This document shows positions 18,188-27,128 of a DNA stretch of 64,000 nucleotides, piece by piece. Made by a program: the position numbers and the translations under genes. The DNA comes from JANLVI01 sp031363915 (lineage in GTDB: Bacteria > Vulcanimicrobiota > Vulcanimicrobiia > Vulcanimicrobiales > Vulcanimicrobiaceae). The stretch is from NCBI GenBank assembly GCA_031363915.1, contig JANLVI010000034.1:1-64000 (forward strand). The letters are read 5' to 3'. The notes under the pieces were generated by a model, which searched no databases, had not been told where the DNA came from, and was given only the letters and a program-made list of their open reading frames with translations. Positions within the stretch are counted from its first letter, which is position 1. Every line of letters starts with the position of its first letter.

Positions 18188-18233
18188 CGTGGACCTTAAG
18201 CTCGGTTGCTCTTCGGCCGATAGCGTATAGTAG

Positions 18234-18908
18234 ATGCTATTTCGCGCGTTGGGATTTAAGCCCAAGGTCGATACCAGTTTGCGACACCGCATGCCGATGT
18301 TGCACTCGTTCGTCGACCTGACCCTTGCTAAAGTGCCGCGTCCGGCCTCCGTCTGCGTTGAAACCATCGGAGCATCGTCGTTCCAGACCTCGACTTCGCC
18401 CGGCCTCAGCGCCGGAACGGGCGCGGTCTTCAGTTACTCCACGGATAAGGGCAAGTATCGGTTTGCTGCGAAGTGCACCGCGATCAAAGGACCGCACGCG
18501 ACTTTCGCAATGCCGTCCCGGATCGAAGAAATCCAGAAATTCGGTGGGCAAAAACGCGCTAGCGTTCGGCTCGATACCACCGTCGCCGGACAGTGGCGTT
18601 TCGCTCCCGCCGGAAAAGGCATCGGAACCTTAAATAAGGGGTCGATCACCGATATCAGTCGCACGGGCGCATCGCTTATCATCGACCGTGAATTAAGCCA
18701 AGGAACGCAGGTTGAGTTGCAAGTGTCGCTCAACACGACAGCGCCGATGTCGTTTCTTGGCGAAGTGAAACGCGTCCAGAAAATCCCGGCATCGGGCAAG
18801 GTTTCGCACGGACTGATGTTTCACGGCATCCGCCCGGACGAAGACAAAACAATCATGGAATATATTAACAAACGGCAAGCGGAACGGCGCAGCCGAGGTC
18901 TCGCCTAG
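18234..18908 (+). CDS. YcgR-like PilZ domain protein (c-di-GMP effector)
   Basis: The C-terminal half is a PilZ domain with both c-di-GMP-binding signatures: R108-x3-R112 (KRASVR) and D140-x-S142-x2-G145 (DISRTG). The N-terminal ~100 residues resemble the YcgR_2 beta-barrel that precedes PilZ in flagellar brake proteins. Such proteins bind the stator or C-ring and slow or bias the motor at high c-di-GMP. Its place between flhA and cheY fits a motility brake. The length of 224 residues is usual for the family. Confidence 0.85.
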   Translation: MLFRALGFKPKVDTSLRHRMPMLHSFVDLTLAKVPRPASVCVETIGASSFQTSTSPGLSAGTGAVFSYSTDKGKYRFAAKCTAIKGPHATFAMPSRIEEIQKFGGQKRASVRLDTTVAGQWRFAPAGKGIGTLNKGSITDISRTGASLIIDRELSQGTQVELQVSLNTTAPMSFLGEVKRVQKIPASGKVSHGLMFHGIRPDEDKTIMEYINKRQAERRSRGLA

Positions 18909-18920
18909 AGTGGAGCGGCA

Positions 18921-19283
18921 ATGAGTAAGAAGGTGCTGATCGTCGATGACGCAGTCGTCATGCGCATGATGATCAAAGGCATCCTATCCAAGAACGGATT
19001 CGATGTCGTCGGCGAAGCGCAGAACGGCGTGGAAGCCGTTGACAAGTACAAACTGCTGATGCCCGATCTTGTGACCATGGACATGGTCATGCCCGAGATG
19101 GACGGAATTACAGCCGTCAAGCAAATCATAGCTGTCGATCCGAACGCAAAAATCATCATGTGCACGTCGATGGGCCAACAAGCACTCGTCGTCGAGGCGA
19201 TTCAGGCCGGCGCAAAGTCGTTCATAACCAAGCCCTTCCAGCCGCCGAAAATTCTCGAAACCATCAATAAGGTGCTCCAATGA
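18921..19283 (+). CDS. cheY: Chemotaxis response regulator CheY
   Basis: This is a 120-residue stand-alone receiver domain. It has the acidic pair D9-D10, phosphoacceptor D54 in TMDMVMPEMDG, the conserved Thr82 in MCTSMGQ and Lys105 in ITKPFQPP. Phospho-CheY binds FliM to change rotation. The ATG has GGAGCGGC upstream. The stop overlaps the cheC start (ATGA), coupling the regulator with its phosphatase. Confidence 0.93.
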   Translation: MSKKVLIVDDAVVMRMMIKGILSKNGFDVVGEAQNGVEAVDKYKLLMPDLVTMDMVMPEMDGITAVKQIIAVDPNAKIIMCTSMGQQALVVEAIQAGAKSFITKPFQPPKILETINKVLQ

Positions 19284-19885
19284 CACCCTCGCTGCAGCTC
19301 ACCGAACTGCAGAAAGACGCGCTCAAGGAGGTCGGCAACATTGGTGCTGGCCACGCTGCGACCGCGCTCTCGCAGTTGCTCAACACGACGATCAAGCTCT
19401 CCGAGCCTTCGATCGACGTGATCAAATTTCGCGATCTCTCGACGCGCGTCGGGTATGAGAACCGCATCGTCGCCGCCCTGCATATGTACGTGCGCGGCGA
19501 AGCGCCGGGACAGATGGTGGTGCTGTTCGATCGCGAGAATGCGCTCGAATTCGTGAACGTCTTCATCAAACGCATCATCGGCGATATCCAAATTTTCGAC
19601 TCGATCGTCGATTCGACGCTCAAGGAGCTCGGCAACATCATCGCCGGCTCGTATCTCACTGCATTAATCTCGCTGACCGGCATCAACCTCTTGCCTTCGG
19701 TGCCGACGCTCTCGTACGGGACGATCCAGGCGGCGTTTCGCACGCTGATGTCGATCTTGCCCGACCAAGACGTCTTCTTGATCGAATCGGCTTTTCTCGA
19801 TAAAGGCATGACGGTCTCCGGACAGTTCATCCTGATCCCGGAGACAGGATCGCTCGAGCCGTTGCTCTCCGTTTTCGGGGTGTAG
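19280..19885 (+). CDS. cheC: CheY-P phosphatase CheC
   Basis: CheC removes phosphate from CheY. The 201-residue protein has both catalytic repeats: E17-x2-N20 in KEVGNIGAGHAATALS and E116-x2-N119 in LKELGNIIAGSYLTAL. It is encoded directly behind cheY with a four-base overlap. In many bacteria CheC works with the deamidase CheD, which is not in this window. The 116-bp gap to cheA contains two small perfect hairpins (about 19892-19905 and 19971-19987) of unknown role. Confidence 0.93.
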   Translation: MTPSLQLTELQKDALKEVGNIGAGHAATALSQLLNTTIKLSEPSIDVIKFRDLSTRVGYENRIVAALHMYVRGEAPGQMVVLFDRENALEFVNVFIKRIIGDIQIFDSIVDSTLKELGNIIAGSYLTALISLTGINLLPSVPTLSYGTIQAAFRTLMSILPDQDVFLIESAFLDKGMTVSGQFILIPETGSLEPLLSVFGV

Positions 19886-20001
19886 CCAGCGCGCCCCGGA
19901 TGGGGCATCTCGCAATGAAAGGCTGGTTTTGAGCATCTCGGTGCGGGACATCGGCCTTTTCTCTTCAGAACGGCGGTCTGTCCGCCGAAACAAGAGTGGT
20001 A

Positions 20002-22056
20002 ATGTCGACTGACGATTTTTTCGACCGTACCGAGTTCATTCAGTATTTCCGGGATGAGACCGAGGAGTTGCTGCAGACCCTCGACTCGGATTTGCTCCGG
20101 CTCGAGGCGTTTGTCGACCACGACGAGCTCGATGCGGATATCATCGCGTCGCTCTTTCGCGCCCTGCACACCGTCAAGGGTAGCGCCGGTATGCTCGACT
20201 TCAAAGACGTCGCTGCGGTCGCGCACAAACTCGAAAACGTCTTCGATCTCTTACGCAAAGACCGGATGCCGCTCTCAGAACAGTGCATCAACCTGCTCTT
20301 TGAAGGCCGCGATCTCCTAACGGGCCTCGTCCACGCTGCGGTCGGCGACGGCTCGGCGCCCGGCGGGATCGATGATTACATCACCCGCCTCGATGGGTTC
20401 GCACTCATCTACGAATCGACCGCAGCCGTCATCGACGGTGGCGAACGTGCCGCAGCCCAAGCCGATGCGCCGGTCGAGGCGATTGCCGACGCCGAAGTTC
20501 AAGCCTTCGAAGCCGAAATCGCCCGACTGCTCGCGCATAACGGCGGCGCCGCCGAAGGCTCGACCGGCGATGTCAACGCCGACGAAGCGCAAGCCGCTAT
20601 GGATGCGCTACTCGGTGCCGCGGCAGCCGCCGCGTTCATCCCCGAACCCGAACACGAATCGGACGGTGCCACCACGTCGGTACCGTCCGCGAAGCCGAGT
20701 TTCGCTGCAACTGCCGCCGCCGCTTCGGCTCCCGCAGCTCCGACCGTTCCGTCGATTGCCACCACGAACGGTGCCAAGAACGCTGATGCAGATGCCGCCA
20801 AGCGCCCTGCTGCTGGAAAGAATCAAACCATTCGCGTCGACATCGAACGGCTCGATTCGTTGCTGAACCTCGTCGGCGAACTCGTCATCAACCGCACGCG
20901 TATCTCCGACATCGCGAATACGCTCGCGCGCTCGGTCGGTGGCACCAAAGGTTCGACGACTGACGGCGTCACGGGTCTTGCCAAAGATCTTGCCGAATCA
21001 TCGGCGTTGCTCGCGCGCACGACCAACGAGATCCAAGAGAGCATCATGAAGGTCCGCATGGTGCCGATCGGTCAAGTCTTCGATCGCTTTCCGCGCATGG
21101 TTCGCGATCTTGCGAAGGCCCGCGGGAAAGAGATCAAGCTCGAGATATCCGGTGCCGAGACCGATCTCGATAAGACGATCGTCGACGAAGTCGGCGAACC
21201 GCTTATGCACCTCATACGAAACTGTATCGATCACGGAATCGAGCGTGCCGACGCGCGCGAGAAGCGCGGTAAATCGCGCTCCGGCACGATCAAACTCAAC
21301 GCCTTCCACGAAGGCAATCAAGTCATCATCGAAGTGAATGACGACGGCGGCGGCGTCGACCTCGTGCGCGTGCGCGAACGAGGCATCAAACAAGGCCTCA
21401 TCGCCGAATCCGATAAGCTCACCGACCGCGAGATCATCGACCTCATCTTCACGCCGGGCTTCTCCACCGCGGAAGCCGTGACCGACGTCAGCGGACGCGG
21501 CGTCGGAATGGACGTCGTGAAGAAGAACATCCTGCGTCTAAAAGGCGTCTTCGAGGTGGACTCGGTCTACGGCTCGGGCACCAAGTTCACGATGAAATTA
21601 CCGCTCACGCTTGCTATCATCCAAGCTTTGCTCGTGCGCGTCGCAGACGAACTCTATTCGATTCCGCTCGATTCGGTTATCGAGTCGCAGCGCATCGACA
21701 CAAGCGAAGTCCGCACCGTCCACGGCGGCGAGGTCATCACCCTGCGCGGCCGAGTCGTGCCGCTCATTCGCGTCGGTGAATTCTTCCAACTCGCTAACGC
21801 GCGCGATCCGGACAAAGTCATGATCGTCATCGTCGGGCTTCAAGGGCGCCAGGTGGGCCTGGTCGTCGATTCGTTCCAGGGCGAACAAGAAATCGTCATC
21901 AAGCCGCTCTCCGATGTCATCGGTCGCATTGCCGGTATCTCGGGCGCGACGATCCTGGGCAACGGCTCCATCTCCCTCATCATCGATGTTCACTCGCTCG
22001 TCGCGGGTGCATACCAGAGCGGACGCGCAGCGCGCGCCGAATTTTCAGGAGTATAA
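20002..22056 (+). CDS. cheA: Chemotaxis histidine kinase CheA
   Basis: CheA phosphorylates CheY in response to receptor state. Domains in order: Hpt/P1 with phosphorylated His56 in LHTVKGSAGMLDF; an Ala-rich linker (about 130-275) where a P2 domain would sit and looks degenerate; a P3 dimerisation helix pair; the HATPase P4 with HLIRNCIDHGIERAD, VNDDGGGVD and GRGVGMDVV; and a C-terminal CheW-like P5. The ATG at 20002 is used; a GTG two codons upstream (19996) is also possible. cheW follows after 5 bp. No cheB, cheR or receptor gene lies in the window. Confidence 0.95.
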   Translation: MSTDDFFDRTEFIQYFRDETEELLQTLDSDLLRLEAFVDHDELDADIIASLFRALHTVKGSAGMLDFKDVAAVAHKLENVFDLLRKDRMPLSEQCINLLFEGRDLLTGLVHAAVGDGSAPGGIDDYITRLDGFALIYESTAAVIDGGERAAAQADAPVEAIADAEVQAFEAEIARLLAHNGGAAEGSTGDVNADEAQAAMDALLGAAAAAAFIPEPEHESDGATTSVPSAKPSFAATAAAASAPAAPTVPSIATTNGAKNADADAAKRPAAGKNQTIRVDIERLDSLLNLVGELVINRTRISDIANTLARSVGGTKGSTTDGVTGLAKDLAESSALLARTTNEIQESIMKVRMVPIGQVFDRFPRMVRDLAKARGKEIKLEISGAETDLDKTIVDEVGEPLMHLIRNCIDHGIERADAREKRGKSRSGTIKLNAFHEGNQVIIEVNDDGGGVDLVRVRERGIKQGLIAESDKLTDREIIDLIFTPGFSTAEAVTDVSGRGVGMDVVKKNILRLKGVFEVDSVYGSGTKFTMKLPLTLAIIQALLVRVADELYSIPLDSVIESQRIDTSEVRTVHGGEVITLRGRVVPLIRVGEFFQLANARDPDKVMIVIVGLQGRQVGLVVDSFQGEQEIVIKPLSDVIGRIAGISGATILGNGSISLIIDVHSLVAGAYQSGRAARAEFSGV

Positions 22057-22061
22057 CCAAC

Positions 22062-22571
22062 ATGGCAATGGTCGACGATAAAAAACAACTTTCTGGGCAG
22101 ACGATGCAGGTCGTGAGCTTCGCACTCGGTAGCGAAGAGTACGGCGTCGACATCGCCCAGGTCCAAGAAATCAACCGCATGGTCTCGATCACCCACGTTC
22201 CGCGGGCGCCCCACTTCATGGAGGGCGTGATCAACTTGCGCGGTCAGTTGATTCCGATCGTCGATCTGCGCACGCGCTTTGGGATGCCGCGCGCCGAGCA
22301 TTCGAAAGCGACGCGGATCGTCGTCATCGACATCGGTACGAAGCGCGTCGGTATGGTCGTCGACTCGGTCTCCGAAGTGCTGCGAATTCCGATCGAAAAT
22401 ATCGAAGATGCGCCGGATATGATCTCGGGCGTCGACACAGAATACATCCGCGGCGTCGGCAAGATTGCCGATCGTTTGATCATCATGCTCGATCTCGGGC
22501 GCGTTATTTCGCTGTCCGAAAAAAGTGCGCTCGATGCGACGATGGATTCTCCCGAAATGGTTGGAACCTAA
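22062..22571 (+). CDS. cheW: Chemotaxis coupling protein CheW
   Basis: CheW bridges chemoreceptors and CheA. The 169-residue product is a single CheW domain, with VVSFALGSEEYGVDIAQVQE, HFMEGVINLRGQLIPIVDLR and VDSVSEVLRI, all typical. It closes the chemotaxis block, and ilvE begins 6 bp downstream without a visible terminator. Confidence 0.95.
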   Translation: MAMVDDKKQLSGQTMQVVSFALGSEEYGVDIAQVQEINRMVSITHVPRAPHFMEGVINLRGQLIPIVDLRTRFGMPRAEHSKATRIVVIDIGTKRVGMVVDSVSEVLRIPIENIEDAPDMISGVDTEYIRGVGKIADRLIIMLDLGRVISLSEKSALDATMDSPEMVGT

Positions 22572-22577
22572 GGCCGC

Positions 22578-23528
22578 ATGGTCCAGTCGGACACCGCTCC
22601 GGTCGAACTCGCACAAATGGAGATCGCGCCCGTCGCTTGGTTCGACGGCGCTTTTTGTCCGGTCGAGTCGATTCTCATCCACCCCTTCGCGCACGCCCTC
22701 CACTATGGGACGGGCGTCTTCGAGGGTATTCGCGCCTATGAGAGCGCCGGGGGCCGGGCTGGAATCTCCCGTCTTCGCGAGCACATGGAGCGGCTGCTGC
22801 GCTCCGCTGCCGTCTACGATCTTGCGACGCCGTTCGACGTCGATGCGTGGTGCGATGCTACGGTCGAAGTGATGCGCAAGAATCGCATTCGTTCTGCGTA
22901 TATCCGTCCGCTGGTTTTCTTCGGCGAGAAGACAATTTCGCTCGCACCCAAATTTCACTGTCCGACGCACTCGATGGTCGCGATCCGCGCGCTTGCCGGA
23001 TACTTCGGTGGCGCTCGCGGCGACGGCATCGGGGTGACGATCTCTAAGTGGAGGAAGTTCAGTTCCGCGGCGCTGCCCGCAACCGTCAAAGCGTCGGGTC
23101 ACTATGCAAACTCGGTGCTTGCAATGCAAGATGCGGTCACGCGCGGTTTCGAAGAAGCGATGTTGCTCAATGACCGCGGCGAAGTCGCGGAGGGAACCGG
23201 CGAGAACGTCTTCGTGGTCAAGAACGGTGCGATTACGACCAACGATTATACCGCCGATGCGCTCGATGGGATCACGCGTGCGACGGTCATCGAGCTCGCA
23301 CGCGATCGCGGCTACGAGGTGGTCGTGCGACCGCTTTCTGTCGACGATCTGATGGCTGCCGATGAAGTGTTCTTCACCGGCACGGCCGCCGAGGTGACGC
23401 CGATCTCGCACATCGACCGGCACGTGTACGGAAGCGACCGGCCCGTTACGCTCGAACTTCGTGAAGCCTACTTGCGCGCGGTCCGGGGCGAAGATCCAAA
23501 GCACGCGGCATGGGTTACGTTCGTCTAG
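22578..23528 (+). CDS. ilvE: Branched-chain amino acid aminotransferase
   Basis: A fold-type IV PLP enzyme that makes Leu, Ile and Val from their keto acids. The 316-residue product has the motifs HYGTGVFEGIRAYE, the lysine region ATVKASGHYANS, EGTGENVFVV and DGITRATVIELA, followed by FFTGTAAEVTPI. These match class I IlvE enzymes better than D-alanine aminotransferase or ADC lyase. It is 6 bp after cheW and may share its transcript by read-through. Confidence 0.92.
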   Translation: MVQSDTAPVELAQMEIAPVAWFDGAFCPVESILIHPFAHALHYGTGVFEGIRAYESAGGRAGISRLREHMERLLRSAAVYDLATPFDVDAWCDATVEVMRKNRIRSAYIRPLVFFGEKTISLAPKFHCPTHSMVAIRALAGYFGGARGDGIGVTISKWRKFSSAALPATVKASGHYANSVLAMQDAVTRGFEEAMLLNDRGEVAEGTGENVFVVKNGAITTNDYTADALDGITRATVIELARDRGYEVVVRPLSVDDLMAADEVFFTGTAAEVTPISHIDRHVYGSDRPVTLELREAYLRAVRGEDPKHAAWVTFV

Positions 23529-23544
23529 CGGCGAAGGGTAAGAT

Positions 23545-23787
23545 GTGACCAGTTCCATGCCCGCCTCCGAAAGCGGCACGCCGCCCAAAGTCGACAAACC
23601 GTCCGTCGCGATGCAACGCACGCTCGTTTGGCTCGGGATCGCGACCGCCTCGGCTACGGTGACCTACCTTGTGATTCGCGCGTCGATGCGACGTGCGCCG
23701 GTCGACCCGACGAGCGAGCGCATTCAGTCGCTCATCGACGAGGCCAACCGCCTACTGCGGACGCTCGACGATAAAAAGCACGGTTAG
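23545..23787 (+). CDS. Small single-pass membrane protein, unknown function
   Basis: The 80-residue product has a polar N-terminus, one hydrophobic helix (about residues 26-45, TLVWLGIATASATVTYLVI) and a short charged C-terminal helix. I recognise no family. The start is GTG; an in-frame ATG at 23557 is also possible. Its 3' end overlaps the only ordinary start codon available for the downstream methyltransferase by 95 bases. Confidence 0.5.
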   Translation: MTSSMPASESGTPPKVDKPSVAMQRTLVWLGIATASATVTYLVIRASMRRAPVDPTSERIQSLIDEANRLLRTLDDKKHG

Positions 23788-25246
23788 CGGCGGCCTCGCC
23801 GCCGGAACCGTCGCGCGCGTCACCTTCACCGACCTCCTCGCCAACGGCCAAGCCGTCGGACGTATCGACGGCGTCGTCGTGTTCGTGTGGGGACCGCTGC
23901 CGGGCGAGACCGCGACCGTTCGCGTGACCTTGGTCAAAGCGAAGTACGCCGTTGCGGACGTCGTCTCGCGCGAAGATGATTCGGCGCTGCGTGCCGATCC
24001 GTTCTGCCCGGTCTTTGGCGAATGCGGCGGCTGTCAGGTGCAACATCTGGCCTATCCCGCGCAGCTGGCGTGGAAAGAGCAGATCGTCCGCAGTGCGCTC
24101 CAGCGTATCGGCGGAATCGAGGGCGTGCAGGTCGCGCATCCGATCGGCATGACCGATCCGCGTGCTTACCGCAATAAGATGGCGCTCGTCGTCGACAACA
24201 GCGGCGCGACGCCCGTGCTTGGATTCTATCAGGCGCGCTCGCACGACATCGTGCCGATCGCCGAATGTCCCGTCGTTTTACCGCAGCTCAACGAAGGCAT
24301 TAAAGCCTTGCGTGAAGTTGCCGTCGCACCAGCGACCGCTGCCGCGCTCAAACCCGTCAAGCACGCGATCATGCGCGCGGGCGCGGCCTCAAAACAAGCC
24401 GTTCTTTCGCTGACGACCGAACGCGCGGCGTTTCAAATCGCTGCCGTTGCCCCGGCGATTGCCGGCCGGATGGCGGGTTTAGTCGGCGTATCCAATAGCT
24501 TCGAGCCGCGCAATTCCAATGCCGTGATGGGCCGCAAGATCAATCACGTTTGGGGCCGCAAAGAGATGGAAGAATCCATCGAAGACGTGCGCTTCCGCGT
24601 GAGCTCGTCCTCATTTTTCCAAGTCAATAGCGAGATGGTCGGCAAAATCTTCCGCTTCATGGCACCCGGGCTCAAAGAGCCGCGCAAGATCGTCGATCTC
24701 TATTGCGGAGCCGGGACGTTTGCGATTTACTTCGCCGCGCATGGCGCCGACGTCGTCGGCATCGAAGAAAACGAAGCCGCTGTGCGCGAGGCCCGTGCGA
24801 ACGCCGAACTCAATCGTGTCGCCGGCCGCACGCGGTTCATTGCCGGACGCGTTGAAGGCGCCGTCGCGAACGCCGATGGTTTGCAAGCACTGCGTGATGC
24901 CGAGATCGTCTTTCTCGATCCGCCGCGCAAAGGCAGCGATTCGCTGACTCTCGACGCGCTTGCCGAAGCGAACGTGCCTAATATTTGGTATCTCTCTTGC
25001 AATCCGGCGACCTTGGCGCGTGATTTGCAACGGCTTATCGGGCATGGCTACGTCGTTGGGCTGGTGCAGCCGTTCGACATGTTCCCGCAGACCGGGCATG
25101 TCGAGACGCTCGTTACGCTTTCGAAGACGGGGTTGCCGGCGCTTGTGTTGCCTTCGCGTGAGAAGGCTGAGTGGGATGATTTGATTCCGGCGTGGCCTTC
25201 GCAGGGGATCTCGCCTGGCTATGGGATGGATTTCGACTCCGAATAG
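23693..25246 (+). CDS. rlmD: RlmD/TrmA-family RNA (uracil-5-)-methyltransferase
   Basis: This enzyme family methylates C5 of uracil in 23S rRNA or tRNA using SAM. Visible parts: a TRAM domain (about residues 37-90); the iron-sulfur cysteines in FCPVFGECGGC; the SAM motif IVDLYCGAGTFAIYF; FLDPPRKGSD; and the catalytic cysteine in YLSCNPATLARDL. The start is a problem. The only GTG/ATG/TTG before the TRAM domain is GTG 23693, which lies 95 bases inside the upstream gene and yields an odd Arg/Ser-rich leader. An unusual start (for example ATA at 23771) cannot be ruled out. From about 25090 codon use shifts toward T and G endings. Confidence 0.85.
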   Translation: MRRSTRRASAFSRSSTRPTAYCGRSTIKSTVSGGLAAGTVARVTFTDLLANGQAVGRIDGVVVFVWGPLPGETATVRVTLVKAKYAVADVVSREDDSALRADPFCPVFGECGGCQVQHLAYPAQLAWKEQIVRSALQRIGGIEGVQVAHPIGMTDPRAYRNKMALVVDNSGATPVLGFYQARSHDIVPIAECPVVLPQLNEGIKALREVAVAPATAAALKPVKHAIMRAGAASKQAVLSLTTERAAFQIAAVAPAIAGRMAGLVGVSNSFEPRNSNAVMGRKINHVWGRKEMEESIEDVRFRVSSSSFFQVNSEMVGKIFRFMAPGLKEPRKIVDLYCGAGTFAIYFAAHGADVVGIEENEAAVREARANAELNRVAGRTRFIAGRVEGAVANADGLQALRDAEIVFLDPPRKGSDSLTLDALAEANVPNIWYLSCNPATLARDLQRLIGHGYVVGLVQPFDMFPQTGHVETLVTLSKTGLPALVLPSREKAEWDDLIPAWPSQGISPGYGMDFDSE

Positions 25247-25358
25247 TTTTTGGGTGGTGGATTGGTCGCCGTAAGCACTTTTTCTAAGCCGTTTTGGGTG
25301 GCGGCACGATATTAGTCGGGGCGGGTTGAGGGGGGCGTGCCTCGAAGCTTTCGGAGTT

Positions 25359-25655
25359 ATGGCTTCGAAATCGATTGATGTTCGGTATGTTGCGAAGTTG
25401 GCGCGGTTGGCGTTGACGGAAGATGAGGTTGTGCAGTATGGTGCACAGCTTGGCGACTTGCTCGGTCATGTCGGCGCGCTTTCGCGCCTCGATACGGCGA
25501 GCGTCGCTGCGACGGCACAGGTTGTTGAGTCTCGGAATGTGGCTCGCGAGGATGTTGTTGGGGATTGTCTGGATCGGGCGGTCGTTCTCGCTGGGGCTCC
25601 GCAGGCGCAAGGCACGTTTTTTCGCGTTCCTCAGATTATTGCGAGTGGGGAGTAG
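25359..25655 (+). CDS. gatC: Asp-tRNA(Asn)/Glu-tRNA(Gln) amidotransferase subunit C
   Basis: GatC stabilises the GatA-GatB amidotransferase, which converts misacylated Glu-tRNA(Gln) or Asp-tRNA(Asn). The 98-residue product contains VRYVAKLARLALTEDEV and the downstream FFRVPQII, standard for GatC. The ATG at 25359 has CGGAG five bases upstream; an in-frame start at 25326 would add residues not found in the family. The gene lies 3 bp before gatA. Confidence 0.92.
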   Translation: MASKSIDVRYVAKLARLALTEDEVVQYGAQLGDLLGHVGALSRLDTASVAATAQVVESRNVAREDVVGDCLDRAVVLAGAPQAQGTFFRVPQIIASGE

Positions 25656-25658
25656 GGC

Positions 25659-27128
25659 GTGATCGATTCCACTGCTGTTTCGATTGTCGCTGCTGTTTCG
25701 TCGCGCAAGACGTCGGCGCGTGAGACGATCGATTCGCTTTATCCGTATGTTGAGTCAAGTGATAAGACCGTTGGGTCGTATCTTTCGCTGACGCATGAGT
25801 TGGCTCGGGCGCATGCCGATCGCGTCGACGCTCGCGTTAAAGCGGGGGAGTCGCTTCCGCTTGCCGGTGTTCCGATTGCCGTTAAAGACAACTTGTGTCT
25901 TACCGGAACGATTACGACGTGTGGGTCGAAGATTCTCGAGCATTGGACTTCGCCGTATACGGGGACAGCCGTTCAGCGGCTGCTCGATGCTGGTGCGATT
26001 CCAGTTGGTAAGACCAACATGGATGAGTTTGCGATGGGGAGTTCGTGCGAGAACTCTGCGCTTGGGGTGACGCGCAATCCGTACGATCTTGGGCGGGTTC
26101 CCGGCGGGAGTTCCGGTGGGAGTGCCGCTGCCGTTGCTGCTCGCCAGGCGGTGCTTTCGCTTGGCAGCGATACCGGTGGTTCGATTCGTGAACCCGCTGC
26201 GTTTTGCAATGTTGTTGGATTTAAGCCGACCTATGGGCGTGTTTCGCGCTATGGGTTGATTGCGTTTGCTTCGAGTTTGGATCAGATCGGGCCATTTGCT
26301 CGGACGGTTGAAGATGCTGCGCTTTGCTATGACGTCATGGGTGGCTTCGATCCGATGGATGCCACTAGCGTCGATCGGCCCCTTGAGACGACGGCTACGC
26401 ATTTGCGGACGGATCTTCGCGATGTTCGGGTCGGTATCGTCAAAGAGTTTGCTACCGGCAAGCTTGGTGTCGAGATCGATTCTCTGTATAAGAAAGCGTA
26501 TGCGGATCTCGAGGCACTCGGGGCGACGCTTGTTGAAGTGGCGCTTCCGACTGCTGAATTCGGGATCGCGACGTATTATTTGATTGCGCCCGCCGAATGT
26601 TCGGCGAACCTTGCGCGCTTTGATGGCGTTCGTTACGGTTTACGTGTCGATGGGACCACCGTTCAGGATATGTATGAGAAGACGCGTGCGGCGGGGTTTG
26701 GGCCGGAGGTGAAGCGGCGTATTCTCATCGGGACCTATGCGCTCTCGTCGGGTTACTACGATGCCTACTACGTCAAGGCGCAGAAGGCTCGTACGCTCAT
26801 CGCTTCTGACTTTGCTAAAGCGTTTGAATCGTGCGATGTTATCGCGTCGCCTGCGGCGTCGACTCCGGCCTTTGCGTTTAATGCGAAGTCCGATCCGTAT
26901 GCGATGTACCTGATGGATTATTACACCATTCCCGGGTCGCTTGCGGGCCTTCCCTCGCTGTCGGTTCCTTGCGGGTGGGTGACGCCCGAGGGCGGGTCGC
27001 GGCCCATGCCGATGGGTTTACAGCTTTCATCGCCGCTTTTTGCGGAGCGTTCGCTGCTTGGCATCGCGCACGCGTATGAGCGCGCGACGCTTCATGCCGA
27101 CGTTCGTGCGCCGGAGATTGCTTCTTAA
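25659..27128 (+). CDS. gatA: Glu-tRNA(Gln) amidotransferase subunit A (amidase)
   Basis: GatA releases ammonia from glutamine or asparagine for GatB. It is a 489-residue amidase-signature enzyme. The catalytic Lys is in GVPIAVKDNLC, the Ser-rich loop is GGSSGGSAAAVAARQ, and the nucleophile region is GSDTGGSIREPA. It starts with GTG, and its TAA stop shares one base with the gatB ATG. Codon use is T/G-ending throughout, unlike the neighbours, yet the protein looks intact. Confidence 0.95.
   Translation: MIDSTAVSIVAAVSSRKTSARETIDSLYPYVESSDKTVGSYLSLTHELARAHADRVDARVKAGESLPLAGVPIAVKDNLCLTGTITTCGSKILEHWTSPYTGTAVQRLLDAGAIPVGKTNMDEFAMGSSCENSALGVTRNPYDLGRVPGGSSGGSAAAVAARQAVLSLGSDTGGSIREPAAFCNVVGFKPTYGRVSRYGLIAFASSLDQIGPFARTVEDAALCYDVMGGFDPMDATSVDRPLETTATHLRTDLRDVRVGIVKEFATGKLGVEIDSLYKKAYADLEALGATLVEVALPTAEFGIATYYLIAPAECSANLARFDGVRYGLRVDGTTVQDMYEKTRAAGFGPEVKRRILIGTYALSSGYYDAYYVKAQKARTLIASDFAKAFESCDVIASPAASTPAFAFNAKSDPYAMYLMDYYTIPGSLAGLPSLSVPCGWVTPEGGSRPMPMGLQLSSPLFAERSLLGIAHAYERATLHADVRAPEIAS

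Noticed and set aside
21990..23621. 543-residue minus-strand open frame opposite cheW and ilvE
   Set aside because: It mirrors strongly conserved plus-strand genes and has the Arg/Asp/His-rich composition typical of antisense shadows in GC-rich DNA.
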